Assembly: GCA_036874045.1 (NCBI GenBank)
Contig: CM072343.1
Span: 5,166,001 to 5,230,000 of the forward strand
Direction of reading: 5' to 3'
Length of the DNA: 64,000 nt
DNA from: Cymodocea nodosa
Taxonomy: Eukaryota > Streptophyta > Magnoliopsida > Alismatales > Cymodoceaceae
The translations under genes were made by a program, and so were the position numbers. This document shows, piece by piece, positions 33,006 through 44,807 of this stretch; position 1 is the stretch's first letter; the number at the start of each line of letters is the position of its first letter. The notes under the pieces are model-generated. The model did not search any database. It saw nothing but the letters and a program-made list of their open reading frames with translations, and was not told the origin of the DNA.

Positions 33006-33995
33006 AATTGTCTTATTCATTGCATAACATTTTGGTTTGTTATAAGGTAGTTTTAGAATTTAATTTCTTTATTATTAAAAAAAAAACAAACAAACAAAAT
33101 ATCTATTTTTGAATTACTGTGTTCTGGTAGTTAAGAATTTATGAAATTCTAATTTTTATTGAAGTCAATTTACTTGAGAAAAATTCAGAAAAGGTTACTT
33201 AAGGAAAGTTAATTTGATTCAATATAGTGCCAACTGTATTTTTGTTACTTATGTATACGCCCTTATAGAGATTTTAACTGGAAAATACATAGAAAGTATG
33301 TATTGTTTATTAAAGTCTTGTAGTTGCCTTTTATTCAATTTACTGTCTTATTTTATTGTTTATCTGCAATTGCTTGAGTAATTAAGTCTGTTGGGGGATC
33401 TTAAACTCTAGTCACTTGAACCAACTAGTTTGGGATGTGTTGACTGAAAACTCATTTTACAAGTAATTCAGATTCTATTTAAGTTATAAAAAAAAAAAAA
33501 TTTATTACCTGTTCTCACTTATCATTGAGTAATTGGTTATCTTTCCCCTAAGTAAGGGATTGTGATCACGAAAAAAGATGATATTGTGGGAGGTAATACA
33601 TAAAATATATATGTATAATTCTTTTTTTTTTAAAGAAAGGAGGCAATGTACTCAAGCTTAAGTTCTTTTACAGGTGTTATAACAATTCTGCCATAATCTA
33701 TGCATATAATCTTTGTTATTATCTATCCTTTACACATAAGGTAATGCATTTATTTTCTTAAGTTCGTGTAATCATTATTGAATTCTTTTAAGTTACCTAA
33801 ATGTATATCTCCATGAATTTTCTTTTGTAAACTGAATAAGATAAAAGCCAGAAAGTCTAAATTATTAAATCTACTACTTATTTCTGTATTTAAATTTAAA
33901 ATAAAAAAAATAGAGAGACTCAAATCTATTTGGGGCTTGGCAACCCAATTTAAGTACGCCATAGATTCTCTAGACTACATTTATGTAGGGGGAGC
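33006..33995 (+). other. C 3' non-coding region
   Basis: AT-rich with no supportable gene. Purine-rich tracts occur near 33400 (TTGGGGGATC), 33586 (GTGGGAGGT), 33640 (AAAGGAGGC) and 33986 (TAGGGGGAGC). Short A runs occur at 33079-33090 and 33489-33500. A 70-codon minus frame at 33750-33962 looks like chance. Confidence 0.65.
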
Positions 33996-34590
33996 AATTT
34001 ATCATATAAGAATTCAACCATTATGAATTATTATATACTTTAATGAGAGAATCTACATAATCTCAGGAAATTAACATTATTTAAGTACATTTCTGAACTG
34101 TCGGTGAATTATAGGCTTTTTAATTCTTAAGTATCTGAATTTTCTATTATTTCGGAAAGTTATATTATATGTACCAAACAGTTATATTTTTCAACAATTA
34201 AAAGAATATTTTATTATTTCTTGAAGTACACGTGTTGAAACCTTAATGCATACCTTAAGTGAATGTTCAGTAAGTTATCTAGTAAGTCTCCAAAATGCAT
34301 CTAAGCATCAGATAGTTAGGTTTATAAGTATTCGAAAATATCTAAACTCCTTAAGTTAGAATTATGCACGTGTTGAATTTCATTGCTTTATTATGTCTCA
34401 TGTTGAAACTCGAACAGTTATGCTTAAGTTTTCAACTTTTTTGCATATCCATCCGAGAAACTCGAATAGTTAACCTAATATTATTATATTTTTCTGAAAG
34501 ACTTAATATCTGATAATAACTATTCTAGTTTGTCGTATAGTTATGTGCTTTACTGCTCTCAAAACTCAAATAGTTATCATAAGTCTTCGA
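33996..34590 (+). repeat. Athila-type LTR fragment, plus orientation
   Basis: From TTATCATATAAGAATTC this follows the U3 of the D4 LTR at 60650-60870 (shared TACATTTCTGAACTGTCGGT and TTATATT..ATGTAC blocks). It is broken at both ends and runs into an antisense gag piece near 34590. Confidence 0.72.
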
Positions 34591-35112
34591 GTTTTCTTAA
34601 TAAACTTGTATTTTCATTGCAATTTTGTCTAATGCTTTTAATTTTGTTTCCAGATCATCTAATTTCATTGCATTCAATTTTTGATCAATTTTCTTTATGG
34701 CTTTTTCAGTTTCGTAAATTATATCCTATTTAGGTTCTGAATATGCCTTCTTATAGTTTAACCGGTTGACTTCTTGTTGTTGACACACAAACTATTCCAG
34801 TTTGTCCAGATTTTGCTCTATACTATGCTCTAGTCTATCATAGCTATCCCAAACTTCAGTGTCTCTCATCATATTACACATTCTATACTGACCATCAGTT
34901 GGGTAAACTATAGGATTCTCATACTCGGCTTTATTATATTGAGGATAATTCATTTGTTGTTCATGGGATCTAACAATCTGTAAATGTCTCAATTTCAAAC
35001 AATCAGAAATGTCGTGTCCTTCAGAATTGCAGAATTCACATATGCTAATTAAAGGTTTCAGAAATCTTTGAGCATAAGCATATGCCATATTCTCAATTAC
35101 AGAAGAAAACAC
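34590..35112 (-). pseudogene. D1 gag piece, Athila-type (fossil)
   Basis: The 34792-35112 frame reads MAYAYAQRFLKPLISICEFC, with a CX2CX4HX4C knuckle (CEFCNSEGHDISDC), then VRSHEQQMNYPQYN and WDSYDRLEHSIEQNLDKLE. Coding similarity continues to 34600 (KIDQKLNAMKLDDLETKLKA). It is the same family as the gag at 62747 on the other strand. Broken. Confidence 0.78.
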
Positions 35113-35156
35113 ACAACTCTAGCTATTAAAACGAAATAGCTCTAACAGTTACTTAT

Positions 35157-35204
35157 ATTAATTCAATTCAATTCAATTCACTTCGACTCAATTCAATTCA
35201 ATTC
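35157..35204. repeat. ATTCA-type microsatellite in the D1 leader
   Basis: A run of ATTCA units with slight variation lies between gag and the primer site. Confidence 0.85.
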
Positions 35205-35220
35205 CCCGGCAACGGCACTA
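35203..35220 (-). other. D1 primer binding site (Asp-tRNA type)
   Basis: Minus strand TAGTGCCGTTGCCGGGGA, one or two bases off the TGGCGCCGTTGCCGGGGA form used by Athila/Tat gypsy elements. Confidence 0.85.
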
Positions 35221-35227
35221 TAAAACT

Positions 35228-37530
35228 TGTTTGGGTTTTCCTAGCACTACACTAAAAAAACTTGGATTTGTTACTTCTATTTTTACTTAGTTAATTTATC
35301 TTTATGCCTATTCTTTCTTTTAGAAGTAAACAAACAACCTTTAATACAATTTAGATATTAATTCCAATTTGTACTTTAACTGCAAGTGCACAGTGTCTAT
35401 TGTATCAGTGTGCAAGTACAGGTCGATCCCATAGGGAATTGCTGACGAATTTAAGAAATGTTCGATTGTGAACAATTCAAATTTATATTCAATAAGCACT
35501 CCGTTGAGTTACAGTTAACTCAACGGACTAAGTTCGTTGAGTTATGGCTAACTCAACGGACTATCCTCATAGACTTAAGTTAACTCCACGAGCCTGTCTC
35601 TTCTTTATAATACTGCTATTTATAGAGGAATTCAGCTAACCATTGGGCAATTCCACAGATTGTAAATAACATCAATTAAGCTTTTTAATGCTAGTTAACA
35701 TTGGATTTATCATTAAGCAATACTAACATTCAGATGATTCAAACAGTAACCATTAAAATCTTTAAGTTTTTTGTACGAACCAATTTCAGTAAATTATAAA
35801 ATTAAAACTAACATAAAACAATCATAAAACTGATACAGATAACATTAATCACGATACAACACAAACAATACAACACTCAAATACAACATACAAACAAAGA
35901 TAAATTGTTTTTGGTATTTTTGTTTTGATGTGAACATGGAAATGGGCAAAAGGTGAAATGTAAAGTAATCTCACTTGACAGTAAATACTTCTAACACTAC
36001 TTGCAACGTGATTACACCACTGAAAATTAAACCACTTACAATTCTGTCTCCTCTCCCTATAGAATCGCGAGTCCAGAATTGCAAGATGATCTCCTCTTTA
36101 GCATACAGGCATCAACCCGAAGCCAAGGCTAAAAGCTTTACGATCTCCTGAAATATGAGTTGGCGCTTGGTGAAAATGTCTTCCTTTCCCGCGAAGCGAT
36201 CACTCCTCACAATGGTTGTCAAGCACTGTGTTTGGCTCGAAATCGACCCAACATCAGGCAAGTATCCTCACAGACCTCCGATGATTGGTGATTATGGTGG
36301 TGATAACGATGGTTGGTGTGATACTTCGGAGAATCGCCGATACTGTCTATAGAAAGCTCGATGCTCCTCCTCTGTATACACTAGCCGTCCATCGATCACA
36401 CTTTCTTATTTTTTTCTACTTTTCTTTTATATTTCTTCAGTAGTAATTGCTTCTACTTGAATGATTGGTTGGATTTCCTTCCTTCAGATCAACGGCGATG
36501 CTTCCTTCTCCATGTGCGATTGAATTCCTGCGTGATACGTGCAAACATGGTTTTTCCTTCCAACTATCTGTTCCTGCAACCGCTACAGTGGCATTTTGTA
36601 AAATAACTATAAAATACATGCAATAAAGAAATAAGTCGCTAACCTAACGCGTTACCTTAGTGTATATTCATGTAACTCAACGCGTACAGTTATGCTAACT
36701 TAATGAGTTAAACATGTGCATCTCATGTGATATTCTAAAGCATTTAAATTCAACACGTGCATAAAATACATGCAATAAAGAAATAAGCCGCTAACATAAT
36801 GTGTTACCTTAGTGTATATTCATGTAACTCAACGTGTACAGTTATGTTAACTTAACGAGTTATAACTTAAGTAAATCTACCAGATCTCGACATGTGTCAG
36901 CAGCAGTTTAAACATAAAATAACATTTCGGAGAGTTACAAGTCTAACTATCCGATGCTCAGATGCACTTTCGGATAGTTACAGCTAACTCACCGAAAATT
37001 CACTTAAGTCACTTACCTAGAACATGACACGTGTCCTCAGCTATTTTATAAATAACAAGAGATTTCAGAGAGTTACAGGGATAACTATCTGATGCCCAAC
37101 TGCAATTTCGGATAGTTATAGATAACTCACCGAAAGTTCACTTAAGACATTCATTCTGGTTTCGACACGTGTACATCTGGAAATAATAAAAAATTCTCTC
37201 TAAACATAACTGTTCGGCAATTTAAACATAACTATCTGATACATATTCGATCTGTTAAACATAACTGTCCGAATTTGTTCGGTATGTTAAACATAACTGT
37301 CTGAAATATCAGAAAATTCGGATACTTAAGAATTTCATAGCCTGCAACTTACCGACAATTCATAAATGTACTAAATTAACATTAATTCTCCAAAATTAAG
37401 CATATTCTTCAATTAAAGCATATAACAGTGCAATTATAACATAATGGCTTAATTCTCATATGATAAGCTAAATATTATGCAATTAACCATCATTTAACCG
37501 TTAATAATATGCACTTTTTCATTCTAAATA
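35228..37530 (-). repeat. D1 5' LTR (Athila type)
   Basis: About 2.3 kb. The edge at 35228 is set by the primer site and the other edge by the TTTAGAATGAAAAAGTGC start shared with D2, D3 and D4. U3 carries both motif types: palindromes TCCGTTGAGTTA/TAACTCAACGGA at 35500-35527 and 35533-35560, and TTTCGGATAGTTA/TAACTCACCGAAA at 36968-36997. A conserved GACTCGCGATTCTATAGGGA-type block (antisense) lies near 36055-36080. Confidence 0.82.
35500..35560. promoter_or_regulatory. Two adjacent palindromes in the D1 LTR
   Basis: 35500-35527 is a 12-bp perfect inverted repeat (TCCGTTGAGTTA and its complement) with a 4-bp spacer. 35533-35560 repeats the pattern with one arm mismatch. The same core occurs in the copia family-A LTR. 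Confidence 0.85.
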
Positions 37531-37548
37531 GTATACTTACAATACCTT

Positions 37549-38851
37549 TGTGAGTGAAGGTTTTCAAGTAAACGAGAATACAATTTAAAAACAGGAGTCA
37601 CTAAATCAAAATGAAAATGACACACAACACTAGATCAACTCCTATGAAGAGTTGACATAGAAGCTCTGAGGAGATTTCTTGATGGATCTGCAACTAATGA
37701 TCTTCTAAACTTTTTTGTAGACGAATCTTCAAGGTGTTTGTAAAATTATTAAACAGACAAATTCTCCTTTTGAGTATTGAAAAATTATGTGTGTGTCTCT
37801 TTCAGTTTTATGCAAAAATCCTTTTTATTTTTCCTTCGAGATTTGCATAAGTGGAAAGAACTCTGAAATGGTCAGAAGCCTTATGCAGGAATTCATTTTG
37901 GGCAACCTTCAATCATAATAAAGTTGAGATCTACAATCAAAAGATATCTTGCCACAAGGATTAGTCAATTAATAATAGTTGCAGTTTCTGTAAAAATAAA
38001 ATCTTCGAAGGCTTTCAGAAAATTGGAGACTTAAATAGATAACCTATCGAAACTCAAAATCATTTCAGATAGTTAGAACTAACTTACCGAAAGACCACTT
38101 AAGTCATGTATTAAAAATGAAACACGTGTCCTTCAGAAACTGTGTTATAAAATATTAAAAAATAAACTATCCAATAGAGTGGACATGTTTCAAATACTTA
38201 TAAAGATAACTCTCCGATCCTTAAGTCATTTCGGATAGTTACATAGGTAACCTTCCAAAAAGTCACTTAAGTTAGAAAATAAAAGAAAACTCAACCATCC
38301 GAAGTTTAAAAACAGTTTTCGGATACTTACTGAAGATAACTCTCCGATTCTTAAGAGTTTTTGGATAGTTACATTGTAACCTTCCGAAAAGTCACTTAAG
38401 TCAAGCAATGAGAGACTAACACGTGTCCTTCAAAAGAAAGTAACCGAAAATATATTAAAACAAAGAAACAGCTAACTCTCCAGAATAAAAACCTTAACTA
38501 TCCGAAACCAAAGGGATTTCGGAGACTTACCATAAAAATCATATCCAAACATAAAAAAAAAAAACTTAACTCACCGAAGATAAATACTTTTCGGATAGTT
38601 AATGATATAACTGTCTGAAAAGCCAGGAGAGAGAGACATAACCATCCGATTTGTTTGATGACTTATAAAATAACTCTCCGATCAAAATACTGTAGACAAA
38701 ATGACCTCTCGAAATCTAATTTAAAAGATTTTGAGAACAAAGCAGTTAGCCAAAATTCATTTGAGTAAAAAGACATCTAACACATGGCACAAATAATTAA
38801 ACCACACGTTTTTCATCATCAAAATTAATTGATAAAATAAATGAACTAACA
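37549..38851 (-). repeat. Orphan copia-like LTR E
   Basis: On the minus strand it starts TGTTAGTTCATTTATT and ends CCTTCACTCACA. It is filled with TTCGGATAGTTA / TAACTCTCCGAT units and CACTTAAGTCA blocks. It lies between an Athila LTR on the left and an Athila gag piece on the right. No matching target duplication and no interior were found, so it is an LTR fragment or a solo LTR that has since recombined. Confidence 0.62.
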
Positions 38852-39510
38852 ATCTAGTCTCATTGCATTCAATTTTTGATCAATTTTCATTATGATTTTT
38901 TCAATTTTATAGATGATATCGATTTTAGGTTCTAAATATTCTTCCCTATAATTTAATTAGTTGACTTGTTGTTGTTGATATATGTATTGTTCCAGTTTGT
39001 CCATGTTTTGCTCTAAACTACACTCAAGTTTGTCATACCTATCCCAAACTTCCTTGTCTCTCGACATATTACTTATTCTAAATTGCCATTAGCTAGGTAA
39101 ACTATAGGATTCTTATACTCAGTTCTATTACATTGAATATAATTTATTTGTTGTTCATGTGAACTAACCATCTACAATCATCTCATTATATGTTCATGTT
39201 TGTCCATGTATTGTTCTAGTTTGTCCATGTTTTACTCTAAACTATGCTCAAGTTTGTCATACCTATCCCAAACTTCTTTGTCTCTTAGCATATTACTTAT
39301 TCTAAACTGACCATTAGCTAAGTAAACTATAGGATTCTCATACTTAGTTCTATTATATTGAATATAATTTGTTTGTTGTTCATGTGATCTAACCATCTAC
39401 AATCATCTTAGTTTCAAACAATTAGAAATGTCATGACCTTCCAAATTGTAGAATTCACATATGCTAACTACAGGTTTTAGAAATCTTTGAGCGTAAGCAT
39501 ATGCCATATT
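38852..39510 (-). pseudogene. D2 gag piece, Athila-type (fossil)
   Basis: Encodes the same segments as the D1 and D4 gag (IDQKLNAMRL, WDRYDKLE-like, RSHEQQ-like, MAYAYAQRFLKP). About 200 bp occurs twice in tandem (roughly 38985-39180 and 39215-39420). Broken. Confidence 0.75.
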
Positions 39511-39615
39511 CTCAATTATATAGTAAAAACACACAACACTCCCTCTGATATTAAAAGAAAATAGCACTCATAGTTGCTAAGCTTAACAATCCCCGACAAC
39601 GGTGCCAAAAAAACT

Positions 39616-41755
39616 TATTTGGGTTGTTTGTAGTTAAATAAGAAAACCTATTTTGTTCAATGAGATCTTGTTTATTGTATATATTAATAAATTCTTTTAA
39701 GGTAACAAACAACTTTTCACACAAATTAGATATTAAGTCTAACTTGTATTTTTAATTGCAAGTGCATAGTGTATATTATATTTGTGTGCAAGTACAGGTC
39801 GATCCCATAGAGATTGAGTAAGAATTGTGTACTAATTTAATTTTTTTGCTAGAGTTTATATGTATTCAATTAAGCACTTCGTTGAGTTACTGTTAACTCG
39901 ACAAACCTAGTTTGTGGAGTTACAGCTAACTCAATAGACTAACCTCATGGACTTAAGTTAACTCCACAAGCCTACCTTTCCAGTTAAATGCTTTTATTCA
40001 TAAAGGAATTTGGCCATCCATTGGGTGGTTTCACAAAATGTAAATAACATCAATTATGCTTTTTAATGTTAGTTAATCTAAGATTTGTCATTAATCAACA
40101 CTAACATTTAGATATTTTGAACAATAATGATTAAGATTTTTAGTATTTTGTATGAATCAATTTCAATAATCTATAAAATTACTTTCTATTTTCTAAAGCA
40201 ACTAAACATAAAACATTCACAATACTGACAATGATAACATTAATCACGATACAAAACAAATAATACAACACATTAATACTAAATGTAAACACAGATAATT
40301 AGTTTTTGGTATTTTTATTTTGATATGTTCCTAAAGATGAACGAAAGGTGAAATGTAAAAATCTCTATCGATAATAAGAACTTTTGTCACTACATGCTAC
40401 ACGATTATACCATTGAAAACTTAATCACTTACAATCTTGTCGCCTCTCCCTATAGAACTGTGAACCAAGACTTGTAAGTTGATCTCCTCTTCAATATGTT
40501 GGCATCAACCCGAAACCAAGGTTAGAAGCTTTACGATCTTCTAATATATGAGTCAGTGCTTGGTGAAAATGGCTTCTCTTCTTACAACGTGATCACTCCT
40601 TATAGTGGTTGTCAGTTATCGTGTTCAGCTTGAAATTGACTCGACATCTAGAAAGTATCCTCTTAGAGCTCCGATGGTTGGTGGTTTTGGTAGTGTTGTG
40701 GAGCTTTAGGGAACTTTCGACGCTTCCTATAGTTAGTGTGGTCCTCTACTTTTACACACACTTTTCTTCATCTTTCTCCTCTTCTTTTATATTTCTTTTA
40801 GTAGTAACTATTTCTGCCTAAATGATCGGTTGGATTTCCTTCATTCATATCAACGATGACAATTTCTTCTTCATTCCACGAGTTAATTCTTGTGTGATAT
40901 GTGCAATCATGGTTTTCCTTCGAATTTCCTGTTTCTGCAACTACTAACAGTGGCATGTTAGAAAATAACTAGTCCATGGAGTTAGTGTAACTCAACAGAC
41001 TTACTTCGTTGACTTAACTATAAAACACGTGCAATAAAGAAATAACTTATAAGCTTATAACACTAACACAATGTGTTATCTTAATGTATATTCAAGTAAC
41101 TCAATGCCTATAGTTATACTAACTTAACGAGTTAAACATGTGCAGCTCACGTGACATAATAAAACATTTAAATTCACATGTGCATAATTCTAACTTAACA
41201 AGTTTAGATATTTTAGATAGTTACAACTATAAGTATTCGAAACTTATATGCATTTCAGATTGTTAGCACCTAACCTTTCAAAAGATAACTTAAGTCAGGT
41301 TTCTAGATCGCGACACATGTCCTCAGTGAGTTTTATGATAAAAAGGTATTTCATATACTTGCAAACCTAACTATCTGATGCTTAGATGCATTTCGAATAG
41401 TTAACATCTAACTTTCTAAAAATCCACTTAAGTCATGTATTAAGGTTACAACATGTGTCCTTCAAGAAATAATAAAATATTCTTTAAGCATTTAAAACAT
41501 AACTGTTTGGTACATGAAATGTAACTCTCCAAAATAGACATTTTAGATACTTAAGAATTACAAAGTTTGTAAATCACTAATAGTGTAGAAATATACTTAA
41601 TTAACACTAATTCCTTGAAATTATGTAGATTCTTTCATTAAAGCATATAATAGTGCAATTATAACATAATGGCTTAATTCTCATATGATAAGCTAAATAT
41701 TATGCAATTAACCATTATCTAACCACTAATATTATGCACTTTTTCATTCTAAATA
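39616..41755 (-). repeat. D2 5' LTR (Athila type)
   Basis: About 2.14 kb, collinear with D1, D3 and D4: GACAACGG primer side, GCACAGTGT/GTGCAAGTACAGGTCGATCC block near 39790, the CTCCCTATAGAA block near 40445, and the GCACTTTTTCATTCTAAATA edge. More diverged in its U3 motifs than D1. Confidence 0.83.
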
Positions 41756-43199
41756 GTACCAAAATCTATTTCCTCTATTTGAATTGTAGGATTATGACAT
41801 TTAGGGGGAGTAGTTGATTTACAATTTCAAATCTGAAGATCAATGGAATACACATGTTAGAAAAATTGAACATTCAAAGATCATTTATGAGAGCAACTCT
41901 TTGGTATCATAGAAAGCACCATCAATTGGTATAGAGATGAAAAATCTTAGAAATAAGTATTATCAAAGAAAAGGGAGAAATCAAATAAGTCAAGCATATA
42001 GAAAAGAGAGCAATAGCTAGATTACAATTTCAAATTATTGTCTACACATGATTGAAAGTACCTCTTGAAGTAAGAATTTAAGAGAAGCTAAACAATTGGA
42101 AATCAAAAGCTAGACATTTAAGGATCATTCATGAAGTTTGTGAAATTAATAGTTGGTATCATAAGTGGCATTAAGGATTGAATCATGTTCTTCAAAAGAG
42201 AATTAAATTTGCATGATCTAGGATGAAGGACAAATTACAAATTAAGTGCAACAAATTTGTCTACAAGAAAAAGCATATAAGTAGGAGGAGAGCCTACAAT
42301 TTGAAATCAAAAGAAAATTCAAGATAAAGTTCTGTTTCAAAAAGAAAAGTTTATAAATTCAAGTACAAGGAAAGAAAATTGCAAGTAGTATAGAAATAGA
42401 AATTCTCCATATAAACAAGAGAGCACACAAATAGGGGGGAGAGCCTACAATTTGAAGCAACAAACAAAAAACCTCCATCATATAAATAGGGGGAGAGCAT
42501 GTGGCAACAACTATATATATTAACTGAATTATTATCAATTGACATATTAACAATTGACATTTCATTGGTTGTAGTGTTTATAGATGATGTAGTAAACTAA
42601 TAAATAAATAAATAAAGGAAGAGATATCATAGAAAGGGGGAGAAATTATAAAGAAAATTTTACTATTTAGAATATAGTTGTGAATCATTAACATCTTAAC
42701 AATTGGTATTTGAAGAGATTGATACAATTAGGAAATTGATATTTCAACATTAGATAATGTAGAAAAAGAAAGAAATATCATAAACAGGGGGAGAAATAAT
42801 AAAGAAAGCCTTATTGTTTGATTGTAGTTGTGAATCATATCCCAACATTTGATATTTTAACAATTGATGTCAAAAGGGATTAAGGTAATTAGGAAATTGA
42901 TATGTCTACATTGAAGTATACAAAACTCAGATTGTGATACATGAAGGACATATTATTTTAACATTTGGTATCAGAAACATTATATCAGCATGACTTAGTT
43001 TATGTGAATAACTCATTTTATCAAATGACAAAAAGGGAGAAAAAAATATGATAATTATAATATTGAAAAGTATTCATACTTCCCAGCACATAGAAAAGTA
43101 GAGACATCAATTTCTAATCTTTGTATTATTTATGTTCTACGTAATTCATTGTAAAGTAATTGATTGTAAAGGTTTTATCATTATCAAAAAGGGGGAGAT
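41756..43199 (+). other. B' 3' non-coding region: iterated polypurine and primer-site-like motifs
   Basis: No gene. It starts at a GTACCAAAATCT block homologous to the end of gag in element F. Polypurine tracts lie near 41803, 42281, 42434, 42489, 42636, 42787 and 43191. Copies resembling the LTR-edge plus primer site (TAACAATTGGTATCAGAG) lie near 41901, 41921, 42151, 42696, 42855 and 42958; the last matches about 16 of 17 positions. Confidence 0.8.
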
Positions 43200-44509
43200 T
43201 GTTAGAACCCTTGTATATTGATAATGCAAAATCTATGTGAGGAATTAAGATATATTTCACAGGTATAGATGGAGTGTCCAAGCCAAACAAAAGTCAGACA
43301 AATGCTAGACAACATAGTCAAAAGAACTCTACAAGAAATAAATGAGTTACAAGTCAATCAAATGGTTTGAGAAAACTAGTTGAGTTTTTTCAAAAGGTTT
43401 CAAGTTAAAACATCTGAAATTTAAATAAAAAGACAAACAGATAGTTTGAAGAATTACTCAAGGAAGATCGGATAGTTTCAAGTTGAAAGACAGATAGTTT
43501 TGAAAAGGTTTCACACTAACAGTCCAAAGTTTAAATGACCTCACATGTAGAACTTAAAGATTCATGTGACAGGCCAAAAGGAATAACTATTCAAGTTTTT
43601 TAGATAGTTTCAGGATAATTGTTCGAGTTTTTTAGAGGGTTTCAAGTTAACTATATGAAACTAAGTAATATCACATGCAGAACTTAAAGATTCATGTGAC
43701 AAGCAAGAAGGAATAACTATCTGAGTTTTACAAATAGTTTCAAGTTAACTGTTCAAGATTTTTGAAAGGTTTGAGAATACTTTTGGAATGTTTCAAACCA
43801 TACAGTTTGAATCAAGTAATCTCATGTGTAGAACTTAAGTAGACATGTGACTGGTAGAAAGAAATAACTATTCGAGTTTTCGGATAGTTACAAGAAGATA
43901 ACATCTTTGAAATATTTGACTGAGATCAAGTGGTAACTTTCCATATTTGGGACTAGCATATCAATAGATACAATAGGCTAAATAACATTGAAGAAAATAT
44001 GATTGTTGGAACTACAAGTATAAATACATTCAGATCAGTTAACAATAGTAATAAGAGAAAATAGAGAGATTTATAGATATATAGTAAAAGAGAAAACATT
44101 GCTGATCATCTACCATTACAAAGAAAGCATAATTCAAATTGCATATTGTAGAGAAAAGATTGAAAAAGCTAAATTCAAAAGAAGATCATCAAAGCTCTCC
44201 ACGCATTGCAAGTTTGATCCAAGAAGGATCATTGGTTCATGGCTTCAACCAAAAAGCTATACATTGTGTTGGTTTGAATTTCGACCTGAAAACTCAAGAG
44301 GTTGGTTTTAAGTTTTGACCTAAAAACTCAATTGATTGGTTGTTGAGCTTCGACCTAAAAGCTCAAGAGATTAGTTCTTACTTCAACCTGAAAGCAAGTG
44401 TTTGAACACTTAGTGAAGCCTATGTGAACCTTAGGGGTGAATTAGCCAAGTTAGTGAACCACCTAAAAATCTCTCTGTGTTCTTATCTTTTATTTTCCAC
44501 TATGCATGC
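43200..44509 (+). repeat. B' 3' LTR (B/F type), right end not seen
   Basis: Starts TGTTAGAACCCTTG directly after GGGGGAGAT. It follows B and F LTRs through the U3 array and the GGTTCACTAACTTGGC-type U5 block, and stops near 44509 where an Athila LTR edge begins. Confidence 0.87.
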
Positions 44510-44807
44510 TATTTAGGTTGCTTGTAGTTAAATTATAAAACCTATATTGTTTAATTAAATCTTGTCTATTGTATATATTAATAAATTTCTTTAAGGTAAC
44601 AAACAACTTTTCATACAAATTAGATATTAAGTCCAATTTGTATTTTTAACTACAAGTGTACAATGTATATTGTATTTGTGTCCAAGTACAGGTCAATCCC
44701 ACCAAGATTGAGTAAGTATTGTGTATTATTTTAATTTTTATACTAGAGTTTATATGTGTTCAATTAAGCACTTTATTGAGTTACTGTTAACTCAATGAAC
44801 TTAGTTC
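44510..44807 (-). repeat. D3 Athila LTR, left piece
   Basis: Begins TATTTAGGTTGC, matching the LTR end of D4 (AGCAACCTGAACA) in reverse. It is split by element F and resumes at 51295. Confidence 0.85.
44803..44807. repeat. Target site duplication of F, left copy (AGTTC)
   Basis: AGTTC is repeated at 51295-51299 on the far side of element F. Confidence 0.92.

Larger units (their letters stand above)
29409..33995 (+). mobile_element. Element C: Sirevirus-type copia, broken, 3' LTR not seen
   Basis: The 5' LTR (29409-30642) is inserted at the RNase H of A2. It is followed by a tandemly repeated primer-site region, gag (from 30835), a short protease piece near 32770, the end of an RNase H near 32930-33005, and about 1 kb of 3' non-coding DNA with polypurine-like tracts (33400, 33586, 33986). 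There is no matching 3' LTR; an Athila LTR fragment takes over at about 33996. It is broken several times. Confidence 0.82.
34590..37530 (-). mobile_element. Element D1: Athila-type Ty3/gypsy 5' end, broken
   Basis: A 5' LTR (35228-37530), an Asp-tRNA-type primer site (35203-35220) and a gag piece (34590-35112), all on the minus strand. The rest of the element is missing from this location. Confidence 0.8.
38852..41755 (-). mobile_element. Element D2: Athila-type gypsy 5' end, broken
   Basis: Gag piece (38852-39510), primer site (39591-39607, minus TTTTGGCACCGTTGTCGGGG) and 5' LTR (39616-41755), minus strand. The outer LTR edge lies within a B/F-type copia 3' region, so D2 inserted into B'. 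Confidence 0.8.
41756..44509 (+). mobile_element. Element B': 3' end of a B/F-type copia, broken
   Basis: Plus-strand 3' region plus most of the 3' LTR (43200-44509). Two Athila elements cut it, D2 on the left and D3 on the right. Confidence 0.82.

Noticed and set aside
33065-33110. A-rich run as the tail of a LINE or SINE
   Set aside because: No LINE coding sequence or SINE A/B box upstream and no flanking duplication. It lies in the 3' region of element C.
36155-36352. A 65-codon plus frame, with a similar frame at 51935-52123
   Set aside because: Antisense to the Athila LTRs that contain it. The similarity only reflects the conserved LTR block.
36061-36360. Possible host exon, because the base composition is more balanced here
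   Set aside because: The same block recurs in D2, D3 and D4 LTRs at the same place, so it is LTR sequence.
42351-42565. Two overlapping ~68-codon minus frames as small membrane proteins
   Set aside because: Hydrophobic only because they translate C-rich polypurine complements and AT-rich DNA of a retroelement 3' region.
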